From Sphingobacterium spiritivorum (GTDB taxonomy: Bacteria > Bacteroidota > Bacteroidia > Sphingobacteriales > Sphingobacteriaceae), in the NCBI RefSeq assembly GCF_016725325.1, contig NZ_CP068083.1:3100001-3164000 (forward strand): a DNA stretch of 64,000 nt. Direction: 5' to 3'. Shown here one piece after another: positions 17,778 to 26,968 of the stretch. Each line of letters begins with the position of its first letter. Position 1 is the first letter of the stretch. A program made the position numbers and the translations under genes. The notes beneath the pieces are model-generated. The model worked only from the letters and a program-made list of their open reading frames with translations, did no database searches and was not told the DNA's origin.

Positions 17778-17860
17778 ACCTCTCGCAGGTGACAGGATTC
17801 CAACCTGTATCTCCGGAGCTTCTCAAGTCATCGACCTGACAATACAAAGATGCAAGAGGT
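17778..17860 (-). ncRNA. tRNA-like structured element in the rtcB leader
   Basis: On the minus strand, 67 bases ahead of rtcB, the sequence folds like a distorted tRNA. A 9-bp closing stem joins ACCTCTTGC (17860-17852) to GCGAGAGGT (17786-17778). Inside are a hairpin GTCA-GGTCGA-TGAC (17840-17827) with a D-loop-like GG, a CTCCGGAG palindrome (17818-17811), and a T-arm-like hairpin ACAGG-TTGGAAT-CCTGT (17808-17792) whose 7-nt loop differs from the standard TTCGAAT by one base. It is not a normal tRNA: five bases separate the T-arm from the closing stem and no CCA follows. A competing local hairpin CACCT-GCGAG-AGGTG (17791-17777) would break the closing stem, so it may be a switch. Confidence 0.5.
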
Positions 17861-17885
17861 ATGACGCAGTGCTTTTGCGCAGATA
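17860..17885. promoter_or_regulatory. Operator-like tandem repeat, copy 1 (rtcB side)
   Basis: Contains GACGCAGTGC then TTTTGCGCAGATA, that is two half-sites of the form (T)GCGCAG with a 13-bp period. It matches copy 2 at 17971-17996 at 20 of 26 positions. It lies directly upstream of the tRNA-like element on the rtcB side and may bind the WYL regulator. Confidence 0.4.
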
Positions 17886-17970
17886 GATGTTATATTGTTT
17901 TAAAGTTTTAAGTGTCTGATTGTTAGTTTTTTAATTTTAAAATTTAGATTTTAAAATCTTTTTTTTGCTT

Positions 17971-17996
17971 TATTGCGCAGTTTGATTGCGCAGATA
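17971..17996. promoter_or_regulatory. Operator-like tandem repeat, copy 2 (WYL side)
   Basis: Two exact TTGCGCAG direct repeats (17973-17980 and 17986-17993), 13 bp apart, lie 73 bp before the WYL start codon. The same 26-bp arrangement recurs at 17860-17885. The rest of the 17887-18068 gap is AT-rich with no other feature seen. Confidence 0.4.
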
Positions 17997-18068
17997 TAGT
18001 GCGGATTGATTACTTTTAAAAATCAAAATAGACGATAATATTCCCATTCATTAAAAAAACCTGATAGT

Positions 18069-19097
18069 ATGGCAACTAATAAGCTCGCCCTGATACGCTA
18101 TAAAACGATTGATGATTGCCTCCGAAACAGGCACCGAAAATGGACATTGGATGATCTTATCGAAAAAGTAGCCGATGCTCTGTACGAGTATGAAGGAATT
18201 ACAAACGGGATTTCCAGACGGACTGTACAGGCGGATATTCAACTTATGCGAAGCGATAAGCTGGGATATAATGCACCGATTGTAGTTACAGACCGCAAGT
18301 TTTACAGTTATTCGGATCGGGAATACAGCATCAGCAATTCTCCTGTGACAACTGCCGATATGGACAAAATGAAAGAAGTCGTTGATGTACTGAAACACCT
18401 TAATGGCTTTTCTTATTTTGATGAAATGAGCGATTTGATTGCCCGGTTGGAAAATAGTCTTCATAAAACCGGCAAAACGGAAAGAAGTACCATACAGCTG
18501 GAAGGAAATAAATTGCTGCGGGGGCTGGACTGGATTCCTGTTATCCATCGGGCTATACGACAGAAGATCCCTTTATTGATCGGTTATCAATCCTTTAAGT
18601 CTCAATATCCTACAGAAAGCGTCTACTATCCGTATTTGCTGAAGGAATATCGTAACCGTTGGTTTATGATATGTAAACCCCGGAAAGGAAAGATGTTACT
18701 GACACTGGCACTCGATCGTATGAAAGAGATACAAGAAATGGCAAAGGATGGTTTTGTGGAATACGATGGGGTGGATTTTGAAAGATACTATTCTGATGTC
18801 ATTGGTGTCACTAAGACGGAGAAAGACAGGGGACAGCGGATCATCCTGGAAGTGGACGCTTACAATGCAGATTATGTACTGACCAAACCCATACATAGTT
18901 CTCAGCAGTTGCTGGATCGTAAAGAAAACGGGAGTATATTGATTCGTCTGGATGTGGTGCTCAATTTTGAGCTGGAACGCGAAATCCTGGGTTTCGGCGA
19001 ATGCATTAAAGTGCTTTCTCCCCGTAATCTGCAGACCCGGATTGCGAGGAGGATAAACAAAATGAATGAACTTTATAATCCAACAGATAAGAGTTAG
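18069..19097 (+). CDS. WYL domain-containing transcriptional regulator
   Basis: A 342-residue regulator. The N-terminal winged HTH (about residues 1-65: YKTIDDCLRNRHRKWTLDDL and GISRRTVQADIQLMRS) resembles the DeoR-type HTH of WYL proteins. The C-terminal half carries the WYL ligand-binding domain (YYPYLLKEYRNRWFMICKPR, where the RWFMI position is the W-Y-L motif) and a WCX-like end. WYL domains bind nucleic acids or nucleotides and control RNA/DNA damage and phage defence genes. It is divergent from rtcB with paired repeats in the shared gap, so I infer it senses RNA fragments and controls rtcB and itself. Confidence 0.88.
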   Translation: MATNKLALIRYKTIDDCLRNRHRKWTLDDLIEKVADALYEYEGITNGISRRTVQADIQLMRSDKLGYNAPIVVTDRKFYSYSDREYSISNSPVTTADMDKMKEVVDVLKHLNGFSYFDEMSDLIARLENSLHKTGKTERSTIQLEGNKLLRGLDWIPVIHRAIRQKIPLLIGYQSFKSQYPTESVYYPYLLKEYRNRWFMICKPRKGKMLLTLALDRMKEIQEMAKDGFVEYDGVDFERYYSDVIGVTKTEKDRGQRIILEVDAYNADYVLTKPIHSSQQLLDRKENGSILIRLDVVLNFELEREILGFGECIKVLSPRNLQTRIARRINKMNELYNPTDKS

Positions 19098-19154
19098 CTT
19101 TTCGGTAGCGATTTGCTTTCAAATGGATATGGAAGTACCGGCAATACTATATAA

Positions 19155-19181
19155 AAGCCGCTGTTATAAAAACAGCGGCTT
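19155..19181. terminator. Terminator between WYL and rlmF genes
   Basis: Perfect 11-bp stem AAGCCGCTGTT / AACAGCGGCTT with a 5-nt loop between two convergent genes. Confidence 0.75.
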
Positions 19182-19205
19182 CAGTTTATCATTTTTTGTA
19201 TACAA

Positions 19206-20120
19206 TTAGGACCATCTCCAGGCCAGAATCCGGCTTATCTTATTGCCTTGTTCCATTTTGATGATTTCGATATCTTTTGCTTTCTTAAATTCGAGAACAG
19301 CAACTAAAGGCTTCAGGTTGTCTTTGTTTGCGACTAATGTTGTACACCAGCCCAGTTGTGCCTGGTAATCCATACTTTCATAGATCATCGTACGGATAAA
19401 AGCTTTTTCCCCGCCTTCATACCAAAGTTCGTTGGCATTACCTCCAAAATTCTGAACCGGAAGAGCTTCTTTATTCTTATTGACATTCTGAAATTTCCTG
19501 GTTGTACTTTTCCAGTTCTCTTCCCGTGAACCATAAAAGGGAGGGTTGCAGAGCACCAGATCATATTTTTCACCCGGTAATATCACACCTGCAAATACAT
19601 GTGCCTTATCTTTCTGTTCTCTCAAAACGATTGATTTTTTCAATGCTTCGTTTTTGGAGCTGTTCATATAAGCATGATGCAGAGACTGCGCATCAATATC
19701 TGTACCTACAAATGACCATTTATATTCCTGATGTCCGATGATCGGATAGATCAGACTGCTTCCTGTTCCTATGTCCAGCACTTTTACCTGCGGGCCACGG
19801 GGAATATTTCCATTGTGGTCTTTCGCCAGTAAATCAGCGACATAATGTATATAATCCGCCCTGCCCGGAATTGGCGGACATAGACTGTTTTTACCAATTT
19901 CCCAATGTTGCAGATCGTAATGTAAAAGCAATAATGTCTTGTTAAGTTCAAATACGGCCTTTGGATCGGCGAAATCAATAGTGACCTGCCCTGCAGGGTT
20001 TGTGATTAAGAATCCGCTCAGGTTCGGATTTTTTTTCGTTAAACGCTGAAAATCGTAACCCGAAATATGTTTATTACGCGAATGAAGGGTCTTTTTTATT
20101 TCTTTTGGGGACGGTTTCAT
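19206..20120 (-). CDS. rlmF: 23S rRNA (adenine(1618)-N(6))-methyltransferase RlmF
   Basis: A 304-residue SAM-dependent methyltransferase for A1618 of 23S rRNA. The N-terminal part LHSRNKHISGYDFQRLTKKN is diagnostic for RlmF. The SAM-binding motif VLDIGTGSSLIYPIIG and the catalytic N6-adenine motif LVLCNPPFYGS (NPPF) are both intact, as is the substrate-region pattern NANELWYEGGEKAFIRTMI. A TACCTTTG promoter box lies 20 bp before the start. Single-gene unit. Confidence 0.94.
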   Translation of the reverse strand: MKPSPKEIKKTLHSRNKHISGYDFQRLTKKNPNLSGFLITNPAGQVTIDFADPKAVFELNKTLLLLHYDLQHWEIGKNSLCPPIPGRADYIHYVADLLAKDHNGNIPRGPQVKVLDIGTGSSLIYPIIGHQEYKWSFVGTDIDAQSLHHAYMNSSKNEALKKSIVLREQKDKAHVFAGVILPGEKYDLVLCNPPFYGSREENWKSTTRKFQNVNKNKEALPVQNFGGNANELWYEGGEKAFIRTMIYESMDYQAQLGWCTTLVANKDNLKPLVAVLEFKKAKDIEIIKMEQGNKISRILAWRWS

Positions 20121-20139
20121 ATGATGAATTTTAAAAAAA

Positions 20140-20147
20140 CAAAGGTA
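20140..20147 (-). promoter_or_regulatory. Candidate -7 box for rlmF
   Basis: Minus strand TACCTTTG matches TAnnTTTG; the start codon is 20 bp downstream. Confidence 0.45.
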
Positions 20148-20401
20148 AGATTTAAATCCTTACGGACATGTATAAAATTATAGGACTGTGACTAATCGTC
20201 AGGATCTGCAGATTCTTGATCTCAGGGAAACAAAAAGATTACATTTTGTTAAACTGGAATTCTTATTTTCACTGTCAGAATAATACCTGTGAAATATCCA
20301 TATCGTGAAGGCTGTACAAACACAAGTGAAGGAGTTGTTTGATATGTTCTTTATATCTGGTTCGGCTATTCCTGTAATCCTTAAAAATAAACTATATACG
20401 T

Positions 20402-21283
20402 ATGAACACCTATTGCAAACTGCTTCTGCCATTGATTCTGGTTACCTGTTATACTATTTCAAATGCTTTTGCTCAAAAACTTCACATACAGAATTATAAC
20501 ACGGTAGGGGATATGTACAAAGCTTTTCAGTATACACCAGGTAAAAAAATAATAAGCGGACATCGGGGGACAATAGAGCAAGGGCTTCCTGAAAATTCTA
20601 TCCCGGCTTTTGAGGCCGTGTTAAGACATACTCCCGCTATCTTTGAGATTGATCCCCGCCTTACAAAAGACAGTATTGCCGTTTTACTGCACGATGCTGA
20701 TCTGGAGCGCGTCACAAATGGAAAAGGAAAAGTATCGGATTACACCTGGAAGGAGCTGAAAAAGCTGAAGCTTAAAGACCATGCCGGTAATGTAACCCCT
20801 TACCACATCAATACACTGGATGAAGTCATAGACTGGGCTAAAGGAAAGACAATCCTCAATCTTGATAAAAAAGATCTGCCTATGGAAATGACTGCCGGTA
20901 TTATCAAAAAACATAATGCTTACAGTTGGGTTTGGGTCACGGTGCATAATGTAGATCAGGCTAAATTTTATCTGGATAAAAACCCTGATCAGTATATGTC
21001 CATGCATATCAAAGATCAATCTGCACTGGATAAGTTTAAAGCGTCAGGACTGCCTTATAACCGGATGATAGTATATATCGGTCCTGAAGTGAAAGCAGCC
21101 AATCAGCAGATGTATGACTTTTTCCATTCCAAATCAGTGATGTGTATGATTTCTACAGCCCCGACCTATGATAAGTTAAGCAGCAAAGAAGCCAGAGCAG
21201 AGCAATACCGTGCGGTCTTTGAGGATGGAGCTTCTATACTGGAGTCTGACCTGCCTTTAGAGGTTTCACAGGCTTTGAGATAG
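20402..21283 (+). CDS. Glycerophosphodiester phosphodiesterase family protein, exported
   Basis: A 293-residue TIM-barrel phosphodiesterase with a signal peptide (LLLPLILVTCYTISNAFAQ, cleaved near residue 24). The active-site signatures are complete: SGHRGTIEQGLPENSIPAFE (general acid/base His, ligand Arg and Glu), EIDPRLTKDSIAVLLHDADL (metal Glu/Asp and catalytic His) and LERVTNGKGKVSDYT. The family hydrolyses glycerophosphodiesters to glycerol-3-phosphate and an alcohol; a periplasmic lipid-headgroup scavenging role is likely. It lies just ahead of the glycosaminoglycan locus but has its own gap and is probably separate. The 281-bp gap before it holds only AT-rich sequence with no feature I can support. 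Confidence 0.9.
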   Translation: MNTYCKLLLPLILVTCYTISNAFAQKLHIQNYNTVGDMYKAFQYTPGKKIISGHRGTIEQGLPENSIPAFEAVLRHTPAIFEIDPRLTKDSIAVLLHDADLERVTNGKGKVSDYTWKELKKLKLKDHAGNVTPYHINTLDEVIDWAKGKTILNLDKKDLPMEMTAGIIKKHNAYSWVWVTVHNVDQAKFYLDKNPDQYMSMHIKDQSALDKFKASGLPYNRMIVYIGPEVKAANQQMYDFFHSKSVMCMISTAPTYDKLSSKEARAEQYRAVFEDGASILESDLPLEVSQALR

Positions 21284-21319
21284 GAAAACGTTTAATTCAT
21301 TGCTTAAAATACTAAACCT

Positions 21320-21340
21320 GGAGCTCTTTTTTTAAGCTCC
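21320..21340 (+). terminator. Weak terminator after the phosphodiesterase gene
   Basis: Stem GGAGCT/AGCTCC with a T-rich loop, followed by TTCTT. Short stem, so only modest confidence. Confidence 0.35.
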
Positions 21341-21376
21341 TTCTTAGCTTTTTGGTCTATTATTTAGAAATTCAAT

Positions 21377-21384
21377 TATATTTG
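21377..21384 (+). promoter_or_regulatory. Candidate -7 box for the hybrid regulator gene
   Basis: TATATTTG, an exact TAnnTTTG match, ends only 4 bp before the ATG at 21389. A TTTG about 22 bp upstream may be the -33 box. The transcript would be almost leaderless. Confidence 0.5.
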
Positions 21385-21388
21385 AATT

Positions 21389-24300
21389 ATGACCTATAAG
21401 CCGAAATTAGTATACTATCTTTTTTTGTTGCTGTTATTTCTACCTGATGTATCGTTCGCGCAGTACCGTTTTGACCATTTATCAGTAGCAGACGGGCTAT
21501 CCAACAGTACCGTACTTTCTATCGGGCAGGACCGGAGGGGCTTTATGTGGTTTGGTACACGAGACGGGCTCAATCGTTATGACGGTCGTACTGTTTCACA
21601 TTATTCACATACTGCAGATGACCCGACCACGCTTATAGACAATGATTATATCTACAGTATCAAAGAAGATGAAACCGGAAATATCTGGTTTGGTTCACAG
21701 AAAGGACTCAGTTACTATTCACTGGCCGAAGACCGTTTTGAACAGATTAATTATCAGGTAGCTGGCAAAAGCAGGCCACATTCATTTGCAATACTTTGCA
21801 TTTACATTACAAGAGATAAAAAAATATTCTTCGGAACTAATGAAGGCTTAAGTTATCTGGAAAGCAACAAATCCCGGAAATTTATTCATATAGGTGATAA
21901 GGAAGGGCTTGTCGGTCAGCAAGTAAATACGATCAGTGAAGATGTTGCAGGGAATATATGGGTAGGGACAGATAAAGGATTAAATAAAATTCAAATCCCA
22001 AAAAATCATAAAATTAAGATAGAGCAATCCGGGATATTGCATCCTTCCGGATCTTACTTTGTCCGAGCATTGGAATGCGTAAACGATCAGCTTTACATAG
22101 GAATAGATAATAAGGGAATTATACGATATGATCTCCGGAATGGTATTATACATAATTATACAAAGGAGAATGGTAAATTAAGTAATAATATTATCCGCAA
22201 AATCATCTATTCCAAAAGATCCGGAAAATTGTATATCGGTACAATGAGCGGATTGACTATTGAGGATCTGAAAAGCGGACGTATAGATCAGATACATAAA
22301 GATCTTTCCAACAGCAGCAATCTTTCGGACAATTCCATTAAAGATATATTTGAAGATAAGGACGGATCCATTTGGTTAGGTACCAATTTCGGAGGTGTAT
22401 CCGTATTTCATCCGACCAAATCCTACTTTAAAATATATCGTGCTAATCCGTATGTCAATAGTTTAAGCGGAGATCTGATAAGTCAGTTGAAAGTCGATAA
22501 GTTTGACAATTTATGGATAGGGACAGAAGGCAACGGTCTTGATTACCTGGACCGGAAAACCCAAAGGTTTACAAGTATATCCGGGACTTACGGGCAAATT
22601 CGTTCTTCTACAGTCAAATCCATATGGATAGATAAAGACCGGATATGGGTAGGCTTGTTTGACGGAGGAATAGATGTGCTGCAACAGAATGGGAAAAGTA
22701 TACAGTCGTTTTCTCCCGGCTTGCATATGCTTAATCAGGGATACATAAGCAGCATTCAGCGACATCCGGACGGGAAGTATTGGATTGGTACTGCTTCCAA
22801 CGGGATCAATATTTATGACAGCACACAACAACGTTTTTCTTATATTAACGATACCTCCAAAGTCCGTTTGTCTAACAATTACATCAAGGATATCCTGATC
22901 GATCAATCTGCGAATGTTTGGGTTGGAACAGTTAAGGGGTTAAATGTGCTATGGAAGAATACCACTCAGTTTGAACTGTATGAGATAGGAGAGGAAGGGC
23001 TTACATCTTCTTATATCCATTGTATCCGGGAAAGTCCTTCCAAAGAAATATGGATCGGAACCTATAAGGGAGGTGTCTACAGATTTGATAAAGCCACACA
23101 TAAATTTGATCGCTGGAGTCTACAGGAAGGTCTGCCAAGTCCCAATATAATGTCTCTGGAATTTGATGAACAGGGAATGGTATGGGTAGCTACGGATAAA
23201 GGATTGGCCAGATTAAACCCTGAAACCGGCAATATCCAGCTTTTTGATACACATGACGGACTACCGTCTTCCGAATTTAGTCTTAATGCTTCGACCCGTG
23301 CCCATGATGGTCGTTTGTATTTCGGTACCTATAAAGGGCTTGTCGAGATTAATCCGAAGCAATTTACCGGACAAACTAAGAATCCCGAAATCAGGCTTTC
23401 GGCACTCAAACTGTTCAACACGATTGTACATCCCGACGATGCTACTCATTTGCTGGATCACGATATAAGTCTGATGTCCGGGCTTACACTCAACTACGAC
23501 CAGAATTATTTTACCATAGATTTTATCTCCATTGACTATATCAATCAGTTTAAAATAAAATACAGGTACAAACTTGATGGTTTTGATCAGGAATGGAACA
23601 ACGTGGATCAACCCGTTGCCAGTTATACGAATCTTTCTCCCGGAAATTATACCTTGCTGCTCAATGCTACAAATGCAGACGGTAAATGGGGGGATAAACC
23701 GTATGCATTGACTATCAAAGTTCGGCCCCCTCTGTGGCAGACCTGGTGGGCTTATATGCTCTATGCACTGATTCTGCTTTCCGGAGGATATCTTTTTGAC
23801 CGCTTCAGACGCCGGCAGATCCAATTGAGCAATGAACTGCTCTATCAGCAGAAGTATGCAAAGGATCTGGATGGTCTCTATCAGGCAAAACTGGATTTCT
23901 TTACTAAAATATCACATGAGATCCGTACACCACTGACACTGATTGTCGCTCCGCTGGATAAGCTGTTGGAACAGATCCGCGAAAAGGAAACCGGATCCTA
24001 CTACCTTGGTATCATCAAAAAGAATGTAGATCGCCTCTTGTTGATGGTCAATGAATTGCTGGATTTCCGGAAAATCGAAGAAGGTAAAGTGGAATTAAGA
24101 TTACAGCAAGTGATGTTGTTGCCTTTTATAGAGGAACAGGTTGAGCTGTTTCAGGAGGCTTTTCATACAGGTGGAATCCACTTTACCCTGAAATGTACCG
24201 TTACAGAGCCTGTTTATCTCGATCCTTATCAATTCAGTAAAGTAATGTCCAATCTGCTGGTCAATGCAATCAAATTTACACCTGCAGGCGGATCAATCAG

Positions 24301-25396
24301 TATAGAGGCTGAAAGACAGCAAACTAAAGTAGCTGTCTTCATCACGGATACAGGTATGGGGATCGCTGAGGAAGATCTGGAGAAAGTATTTGCGAATTTT
24401 TATCAGAGTGACCAGGTGCGTGAAAAAGGCTGGGGAATAGGACTGTCACTGTGTAAAGCTATCGTTGAACAGCATGGAGGAACAATCCATGTTCAATCTA
24501 CAGCTCAAAAGGGAACCACATTTACTATTCTACTGCCGGCCTCTGTACCGGCCTCCTATCCTGTACGTCCGGAAAATACGATGTTCCGGCATAATACAGA
24601 GGTAAGCATTCCGTCTGCCGAACTTTCCCTTATACATCCTAAGTTAAAAAGAAGCCTTCTGATTGTGGAGGACAACAGAGATGTCGCAGATTTTTTGCTC
24701 AAATCACTGGAGCTGGAATATGATGTATATACCGCAGCAAACGGTGAAGAGGGTGTGCAGATGGCATTAGAGATACTTCCGCAATTGATTATTTCTGATG
24801 TATCCATGCCGAAAATGGATGGGGTGGAGCTCACACGTATACTGAAGTCTGATCCTGCAACCAGTCATATTCCTGTAATTCTGTTAACTGCAATGGACAA
24901 GGAAGTGCAGATCACAGCCGGATATGAGGCAAAAGCCAATGCATATATTATCAAACCCTTTAGTATACAGGTTTTACTACTGCAGATCAGCAACCAGTTG
25001 GATCATGTAGACCGCCTGAGGGAAAAATATACAGAATCTCTCTTAAATCCTACCTCAGAAGAAACCTATACGGATATAGATGCTGTTTTTCTCAAAGAGT
25101 TGAAATCCCATATAGAAAACAGACTGGAAGATGCAGATCTGCGTGTAACGGATCTGATCGCACATATGGGGGTTTCGCAAACTGCTTTTTATAAAAAAGT
25201 CAAGACACTAACCGGACTGACTATAGGTGATTTTATTAAAATACTCCGTCTCAATCGTGCGGCTGCGCTGCTGCAGGAGACAGATCTGCCCGTGTCTCAG
25301 ATTGCCTACAAAGTTGGTTTCAACGATCCAAAATATTTTAGTAAAGAATTCAAAAAATATTTTGGAAAGAATCCTACAGATTATTCTAAAAAATAG
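21389..25396 (+). CDS. Hybrid two-component system sensor/regulator (HTCS) of the glycan locus
   Basis: A 1335-residue one-piece sensor and regulator. Domains in order: signal peptide (1-24), periplasmic two-component regulator propeller repeats (about 30-690, many [IW]WVGT.KGLN.. repeats), Y_Y_Y domain (about 715-775, FKIKYRYKLDGFDQEW), one membrane helix (about 783-803, WWAYMLYALILLSGGYLF), HisKA with phospho-acceptor His843 in KISHEIRTPLTL, HATPase_c (NLLVNAIKF, DTGMGI), receiver with Asp1137 (IISDVSMPKMDG), and an AraC-type HTH at the C-terminus (IAYKVGFNDPKYFSKEFKKY). HTCS proteins sense oligosaccharide in the periplasm and switch on the adjacent locus, here most likely unsaturated chondroitin or hyaluronan disaccharides. 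Confidence 0.93.
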   Translation: MTYKPKLVYYLFLLLLFLPDVSFAQYRFDHLSVADGLSNSTVLSIGQDRRGFMWFGTRDGLNRYDGRTVSHYSHTADDPTTLIDNDYIYSIKEDETGNIWFGSQKGLSYYSLAEDRFEQINYQVAGKSRPHSFAILCIYITRDKKIFFGTNEGLSYLESNKSRKFIHIGDKEGLVGQQVNTISEDVAGNIWVGTDKGLNKIQIPKNHKIKIEQSGILHPSGSYFVRALECVNDQLYIGIDNKGIIRYDLRNGIIHNYTKENGKLSNNIIRKIIYSKRSGKLYIGTMSGLTIEDLKSGRIDQIHKDLSNSSNLSDNSIKDIFEDKDGSIWLGTNFGGVSVFHPTKSYFKIYRANPYVNSLSGDLISQLKVDKFDNLWIGTEGNGLDYLDRKTQRFTSISGTYGQIRSSTVKSIWIDKDRIWVGLFDGGIDVLQQNGKSIQSFSPGLHMLNQGYISSIQRHPDGKYWIGTASNGINIYDSTQQRFSYINDTSKVRLSNNYIKDILIDQSANVWVGTVKGLNVLWKNTTQFELYEIGEEGLTSSYIHCIRESPSKEIWIGTYKGGVYRFDKATHKFDRWSLQEGLPSPNIMSLEFDEQGMVWVATDKGLARLNPETGNIQLFDTHDGLPSSEFSLNASTRAHDGRLYFGTYKGLVEINPKQFTGQTKNPEIRLSALKLFNTIVHPDDATHLLDHDISLMSGLTLNYDQNYFTIDFISIDYINQFKIKYRYKLDGFDQEWNNVDQPVASYTNLSPGNYTLLLNATNADGKWGDKPYALTIKVRPPLWQTWWAYMLYALILLSGGYLFDRFRRRQIQLSNELLYQQKYAKDLDGLYQAKLDFFTKISHEIRTPLTLIVAPLDKLLEQIREKETGSYYLGIIKKNVDRLLLMVNELLDFRKIEEGKVELRLQQVMLLPFIEEQVELFQEAFHTGGIHFTLKCTVTEPVYLDPYQFSKVMSNLLVNAIKFTPAGGSISIEAERQQTKVAVFITDTGMGIAEEDLEKVFANFYQSDQVREKGWGIGLSLCKAIVEQHGGTIHVQSTAQKGTTFTILLPASVPASYPVRPENTMFRHNTEVSIPSAELSLIHPKLKRSLLIVEDNRDVADFLLKSLELEYDVYTAANGEEGVQMALEILPQLIISDVSMPKMDGVELTRILKSDPATSHIPVILLTAMDKEVQITAGYEAKANAYIIKPFSIQVLLLQISNQLDHVDRLREKYTESLLNPTSEETYTDIDAVFLKELKSHIENRLEDADLRVTDLIAHMGVSQTAFYKKVKTLTGLTIGDFIKILRLNRAAALLQETDLPVSQIAYKVGFNDPKYFSKEFKKYFGKNPTDYSKK

Positions 25397-25554
25397 CTGA
25401 TAAAGCATAACAGAGGCATAATGTAAAATTTTCACCCTAAAAAAGTAAAATATTACCCTGTTCTGTTTCCCGGATCTTTGAATATTTGACTATCGGAATA
25501 CAGGTATGCTATACCGATATGACCAAATTGTAGATAAACTTAATGACGTGATCA

Positions 25555-26955
25555 ATGGGAACCTTGAATCAAATCGTTTTTCTGTTCACCCTATTCATGC
25601 TGACAACGGGATCTGTTAGTGCGCAGCAGCGTCCTAATATTATTCTTATTCTGTCAGACGACGGTGGATACGAAGACTTTGGCTGTTATGGAAGTCCGGA
25701 TATTCCTACTCCACATATAGATGCCCTTGCTCAGGGAGGAATTCGTTTTACAAACAGTTATGTGACTGCTTCGGTATGTGCACCCTCACGTGCAGGTCTG
25801 TTAATGGGACAATATCAACAACGAAGCGGATTTGAACACAACGTCTCTGATTTACCAGCAAAAGGCTATCAGATTCAGGATGTAGGTTTGTCGGATACCA
25901 TTCGTACTATTGCTGATCAGATGCAGTCAAACGGATACGAAACAGTAGCTATCGGAAAATGGCATCAGGGAAATGAGACAAAGCATCATCCGCTGCATAA
26001 AGGATTTAATCATTTTTTTGGATTTATAGGTGGTCACCGTAGCTTTTTCCCTATCCGAACGGCTATTAAGCAGGAAGAAAAGATCCTGAATGATTATACC
26101 GAAGTGGATGAAAAGGATGTCTATTACCTTACGGATATGTTTACGGATAAAGCCATATCTTACATTCGCCAAAAACAGGATAAACCATATTTCATATATC
26201 TGTCCTATAATGCAGTGCATACTCCTGTAGAGGCAACACCTCAAAAGTTAGCACAGTTTGCGCACCTTAAAGATGCTCAGCGCCGGAGTTATGCGGGACT
26301 TATGTCTGCTATGGATGACGGTATCGGTCGCATAGTCGCTGAGCTAAAGGAAAGCGGGCAACTGGAGAATACATTACTTATTTTTCTAAATGATAATGGG
26401 GCTGCTACCAATAACGGAGCCGATAATGGTCCGTTGAGAGGACTTAAAGGTTCCAAATGGGAAGGTGGAATCCGTGTTCCAATGATTATGCACTGGCCGA
26501 AAGAGCTACCGGAAGGTAAAGATTACAATGGCCTGGTCAGTTCGCTCGATCTGGTTCCTACCTGCGTTGCTGCGGCAAGAGGAACAGTAAGATCAGACAT
26601 GCAGCTGGACGGAGTAAATATTTTACCGTTTGTAAGCGGTAAAAATAATCAGGAACCTCATGCGTATCTCTGCTGGAGAAGAGGGGTTGCAGCTGCTATT
26701 CGCAAAGAACGGTGGAAGCTTATACAGGTAAGAGGAGAATCACCTTTGTTATTTGATCTCAGCCGTGACATCGGAGAGACTAAAGATCTGGCAGAAGCTC
26801 AGCCTCAAAAAGTGAAAGAACTGACTGCTCTCCTGCAACATTGGGAACAAGGTCTCGACAATCCACACTGGGTAAGTCCCTATGGAGATTATAATCAGAT
26901 TATGAAACATAAAATGGACGTCATCGGAAGAAAGATGGAACGCCAGTATCCTTAA
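25555..26955 (+). CDS. Sulfatase (type I, formylglycine-dependent)
   Basis: A 466-residue exported sulfatase. Signal peptide at 1-23 (ends SVSAQ). The active-site motif CAPSR starts at Cys75, the residue oxidised to formylglycine, so this is a Cys-type sulfatase needing an anaerobic or aerobic maturase encoded elsewhere. Metal ligands are seen in ILILSDDGGYEDFGCYG and in NDNGAATNNGADNGPLRG; a substrate-side lysine is in GKWHQGNE. Position between the HTCS and a chondroitin AC/hyaluronan-type lyase suggests it removes sulfate (perhaps 6-O or 4-O of N-acetylgalactosamine) from chondroitin sulfate products. Regiospecificity cannot be read safely from motifs. Confidence 0.92.
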   Translation: MGTLNQIVFLFTLFMLTTGSVSAQQRPNIILILSDDGGYEDFGCYGSPDIPTPHIDALAQGGIRFTNSYVTASVCAPSRAGLLMGQYQQRSGFEHNVSDLPAKGYQIQDVGLSDTIRTIADQMQSNGYETVAIGKWHQGNETKHHPLHKGFNHFFGFIGGHRSFFPIRTAIKQEEKILNDYTEVDEKDVYYLTDMFTDKAISYIRQKQDKPYFIYLSYNAVHTPVEATPQKLAQFAHLKDAQRRSYAGLMSAMDDGIGRIVAELKESGQLENTLLIFLNDNGAATNNGADNGPLRGLKGSKWEGGIRVPMIMHWPKELPEGKDYNGLVSSLDLVPTCVAAARGTVRSDMQLDGVNILPFVSGKNNQEPHAYLCWRRGVAAAIRKERWKLIQVRGESPLLFDLSRDIGETKDLAEAQPQKVKELTALLQHWEQGLDNPHWVSPYGDYNQIMKHKMDVIGRKMERQYP

Positions 26956-26968
26956 TATTTAATTACCT

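Noticed and set aside
17778..17860. A true tRNA gene upstream of rtcB
   Set aside because: The T-arm is five bases from the closing stem, the anticodon arm is poorly formed, the closing stem has 9 bp and no CCA follows. I call it tRNA-like only.
17880..18068. Sigma-54 promoter for rtcB as in RtcR-controlled operons
   Set aside because: No TGGCAC-N5-TTGCA pattern is present and the neighbour is a WYL protein, not RtcR.
20305..20499. 64-codon frame ahead of the phosphodiesterase gene
   Set aside because: It overlaps the signal peptide of the real gene in another frame and shows no protein-like pattern.
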